Notes under the pieces: model-generated
Database searches by the model: none
The model's input: the letters and a program-made list of their open reading frames with translations, nothing else
Told to the model about the DNA's origin: nothing
Position numbers and translations under genes: made by a program
Part shown: one piece after another, positions 62,157-64,000 of the stretch
Numbering within the stretch: position 1 is the first letter of the stretch
Layout of the letters: each line of letters starts with the position of its first letter
Origin: Thalassolituus maritimus
Lineage (GTDB): Bacteria > Pseudomonadota > Gammaproteobacteria > Pseudomonadales > Oceanobacteraceae
Direction: 5' to 3'
Assembly (NCBI RefSeq): GCF_900156675.1
Contig: NZ_FTOH01000008.1
Coordinates: 116,028 to 180,027 of the forward strand
DNA length: 64,000 nucleotides

Positions 62157-63707
62157 TTAATTGGCCGCCAGTGGGTTGATTACCCCAAGCGGCCAATCCA
62201 TCCCGATCCAGAGCACCAGAAGTACAGTCCAACCAATAAGAAATGCCGCACTGTACGGCAGCATCATGCTCATGATGGTGCCAATGCCGATGTCTTTGCG
62301 ATATTGCTGCGCGAACGCTAACACCACGCCAAAATACGGCATAAGCGGTGTAATAATATTTGTACTACTGTCACCAATGCGGAAGGCCACCTGAGTGGTT
62401 TCCGGTGCAATGCCGACAAGCATCAGCATAGGAATAAACACCGGTGCTAACAGCGCCCATTTCGCGCCGCCACTTCCCACAAATAAATTAATGGTCGCTG
62501 CGATAAGAATGAAAGCCACCAGCATGACAGGAGCTGGGGCATTTAATTCTGTCAGCAGTTCTGCACCATGAATCGCGAAAATAATTCCCAGATTACTCCA
62601 GGCGAAGTAGGCAACAAACTGCGCCGCAAAGAACATCAAGACAAGGTAACCGGCCATGGTCGCCATGCTCGCCTCCATCGCTTCAACCAACTTATGCGAC
62701 TGACGCCAGGTACCGCTGAAGCGACCATAAATATACCCACTTAAAAGTGCATAGATTGAGATAACAACCACAATGCCTTTCATAAAGGGCGAAGAAATAA
62801 CGGCCATCCCCTGACGTAACCAGTTATTTTCTCCCGCTATCCCACTGGCACAGATAAGAGCAAATATCAGAGTAAAAAACGCAACGGCTTTCAGCCCGCG
62901 ACTCTGATTAATTTCTTCCGGATGGTCTTTACTTTCTTCGGTGAAAACCTGTTCTTGCGGATGCACTTTTGCAGCGGCTTCGTCGTCACAATCAACCGTT
63001 ATTGAAACCAGTCGCGGTTCGACCCAGCGTGCTGTGACTATGGTGGCCAATATACTGACGAGAAAAACAGAAGCGACCATAAACCAGTAATTGGCGGCAA
63101 TATTTACCTCGCCCCCCGGCTCAACCAGCCTCACCGCTTCGGTGCTGATACCGGCTAATACAGCATCAAATGGCCCGAGCAACAGATTGGCACTGTAGCC
63201 ACCAGAAACTCCCGCAAAGGCAGCTGCAATACCGGCCAGCGGATGACGCCCGGCACTTTTAAATACCAGTGCAGCGAGAGGGATAAGAACAACATAGCCT
63301 GCGTCAGCGGCAAGGCTCGACATAACGCCTGCGAAGACCACCAGAAACGTCAGTAAGGCCCCTCTCGCACCACGAACGATCGAAGACAGTAGAACAGCAA
63401 TAAGACCACTGCGTTCTGCAACTCCCAGCCCCAACATAGCAATCAGTACCGTTCCTACCGGGGCAAACCCAGTGAAATTCGATACGGTCTTTGTGAGAAT
63501 TTTCGCTGCCCCTTCGGCAGAGAGCAGGTTCATCGCTGTCAACTGTTCACCATTAACAGGATGTACGGCTGAGAGGCCGAGAGCAGATGCCAGCCCTGAA
63601 ATAATCAGTACCAGTCCGCACAGCCAGATAAACAACAACGTTGGATGAGGCAGGCGGTTCCCTGCATGTTCAATACGTGAGAGAAGGCGGTCAGTAACAG
63701 AGGTCAT
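62157..63707 (-). CDS. AbgT family transporter
   Basis: A polytopic inner membrane protein of 516 residues with about 11-13 membrane helices. The AbgT family includes E. coli AbgT (p-aminobenzoyl-glutamate uptake) and MtrF/YdaH (sulphonamide export). Recognised segments are RIEHAGNRLPHPTLLFIWLC, TGFAPVGTVLIAMLGLGVAE, SSLAADAGYVVLIPLAALVF and GSGGAKWALLAPVFIPML. The start at 63707 is preferred to 63713 because GGAA then lies six bases upstream. It converges on the kinase with six bases between stops and is not functionally linked to the T6SS as far as I can see. The substrate is not readable. Confidence 0.9.
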   Translation of the reverse strand: MTSVTDRLLSRIEHAGNRLPHPTLLFIWLCGLVLIISGLASALGLSAVHPVNGEQLTAMNLLSAEGAAKILTKTVSNFTGFAPVGTVLIAMLGLGVAERSGLIAVLLSSIVRGARGALLTFLVVFAGVMSSLAADAGYVVLIPLAALVFKSAGRHPLAGIAAAFAGVSGGYSANLLLGPFDAVLAGISTEAVRLVEPGGEVNIAANYWFMVASVFLVSILATIVTARWVEPRLVSITVDCDDEAAAKVHPQEQVFTEESKDHPEEINQSRGLKAVAFFTLIFALICASGIAGENNWLRQGMAVISSPFMKGIVVVISIYALLSGYIYGRFSGTWRQSHKLVEAMEASMATMAGYLVLMFFAAQFVAYFAWSNLGIIFAIHGAELLTELNAPAPVMLVAFILIAATINLFVGSGGAKWALLAPVFIPMLMLVGIAPETTQVAFRIGDSSTNIITPLMPYFGVVLAFAQQYRKDIGIGTIMSMMLPYSAAFLIGWTVLLVLWIGMDWPLGVINPLAAN

Positions 63708-63786
63708 AGGCATTTCCAGCGACAGGTGTCATCAGAATGCCTGAATATCAGCAGGGTTCAAGCTACAGGGCTTTGGTGGCAGACAC

Positions 63787-63804
63787 TGCCGGAATAATCC
63801 GGCA
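63787..63804. terminator. Short hairpin between the broken gene and the transporter
   Basis: TGCCGGA and TCCGGCA pair around ATAA, 16 bases beyond the stop of the right-edge reading frame. There is no T-run, so it is a weak terminator candidate. Confidence 0.35.
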
Positions 63805-63819
63805 ATGCCAGAGGGCGGG

Positions 63820-63990
63820 TCAGACCAGCCCCATCTCATTCAGCATCACATCATAACCTTCCTGATAGTTGCTGAATTTAAACTCGTAGCCCAGCTCACG
63901 CAGTCGCTTGTATGGTTCAATTTCATTGTTAACCGCTATTCCCTCGACAGTTTTATATATAAGGTGAAGCCCGTAGCTAGCGGCAACTAG
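63820..63990 (-). pseudogene. 3' end of an unidentified gene, apparently without a start
   Basis: On the minus strand an open frame ends at TCA/TGA 63820 and encodes about 57 residues, including EPYKRLRELGYEFKF and SNYQEGYDVMLNEMGLV. The C-terminal look resembles short-chain dehydrogenase/epimerase ends, but I cannot name it. In frame it is closed upstream by a stop at 63991-63993, and no ATG, GTG or TTG start gives a plausible protein. It is therefore either the tail of a gene broken by a frameshift or a truncated remnant; the window edge prevents a decision. Confidence 0.35.
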
Positions 63991-64000
63991 TTACCGGAGA

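Overview
The window looks like a chromosomal segment of a gammaproteobacterium close to the Pseudomonadales/Oceanospirillales. The order pyrE - crc-like - rph - yicC - gmk - rpoZ - spoT - ridA is the one known from Pseudomonas, and a degenerate ExoIII-fold Crc homologue between pyrE and rph is typical of that group. The marine-type cargo (giant secreted adhesin, T6SS, OmpA with calcium-type linker repeats) suggests an Oceanospirillales-like organism, but genus assignment is inference.

Layout. (1) 1-14.3 kb, housekeeping: slmA, a DUF4124-like secreted coiled-coil protein, pyrE, crc, rph, then an inserted OmpA-family porin plus Ig-like lipoprotein, yicC, an inserted LysR / DoxX / DODA-dioxygenase cassette with a perfect palindrome in the divergent promoter region, and gmk-rpoZ-spoT-ridA. 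(2) 14.4-31.9 kb, a two-partner secretion locus on the minus strand: TpsB transporter followed by a 5050-residue TpsA exoprotein. About 11.6 kb of the exoprotein gene is a strictly ordered repeat array (3 E modules, then 47 modules of types A, B, C, D). Its C-terminus carries a LysM-like domain. (3) 32.0-62.2 kb, a complete type VI secretion locus. PP2C phosphatase, a degenerate RAYT transposase, hcp, vgrG, DUF6931-like, PAAR, DUF6795-like and a class 3 lipase effector come first; a long minus-strand run tagH-tssJ-tssK-tssL-tssM-tagF-tssA-tssB-tssC-tssC2-tssE-tssF-tssG-clpV follows; a divergent Ser/Thr kinase closes it. (4) 62.2-64 kb: an AbgT-family transporter and the broken 3' end of an unidentified gene.

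How it works together. The T6SS has every core part (TssA-M, Hcp, VgrG, PAAR, ClpV) and a threonine-phosphorylation control set: transmembrane kinase, PP2C phosphatase, FHA protein TagH and repressor TagF. The kinase carries its own periplasmic SUMF1/TagR-like domain. TssL has a threonine at position 14 in a context (DRTVMIP) that recurs in the kinase tail, TagH and the phosphatase tail, which suggests a phospho-Thr/FHA switch. The hcp-side cargo, visibly AT-richer from about 37.6 to 39.4 kb, is a probable phospholipase effector module with a candidate periplasmic immunity protein. No rRNA, tRNA, CRISPR array, prophage or complete insertion sequence was seen.
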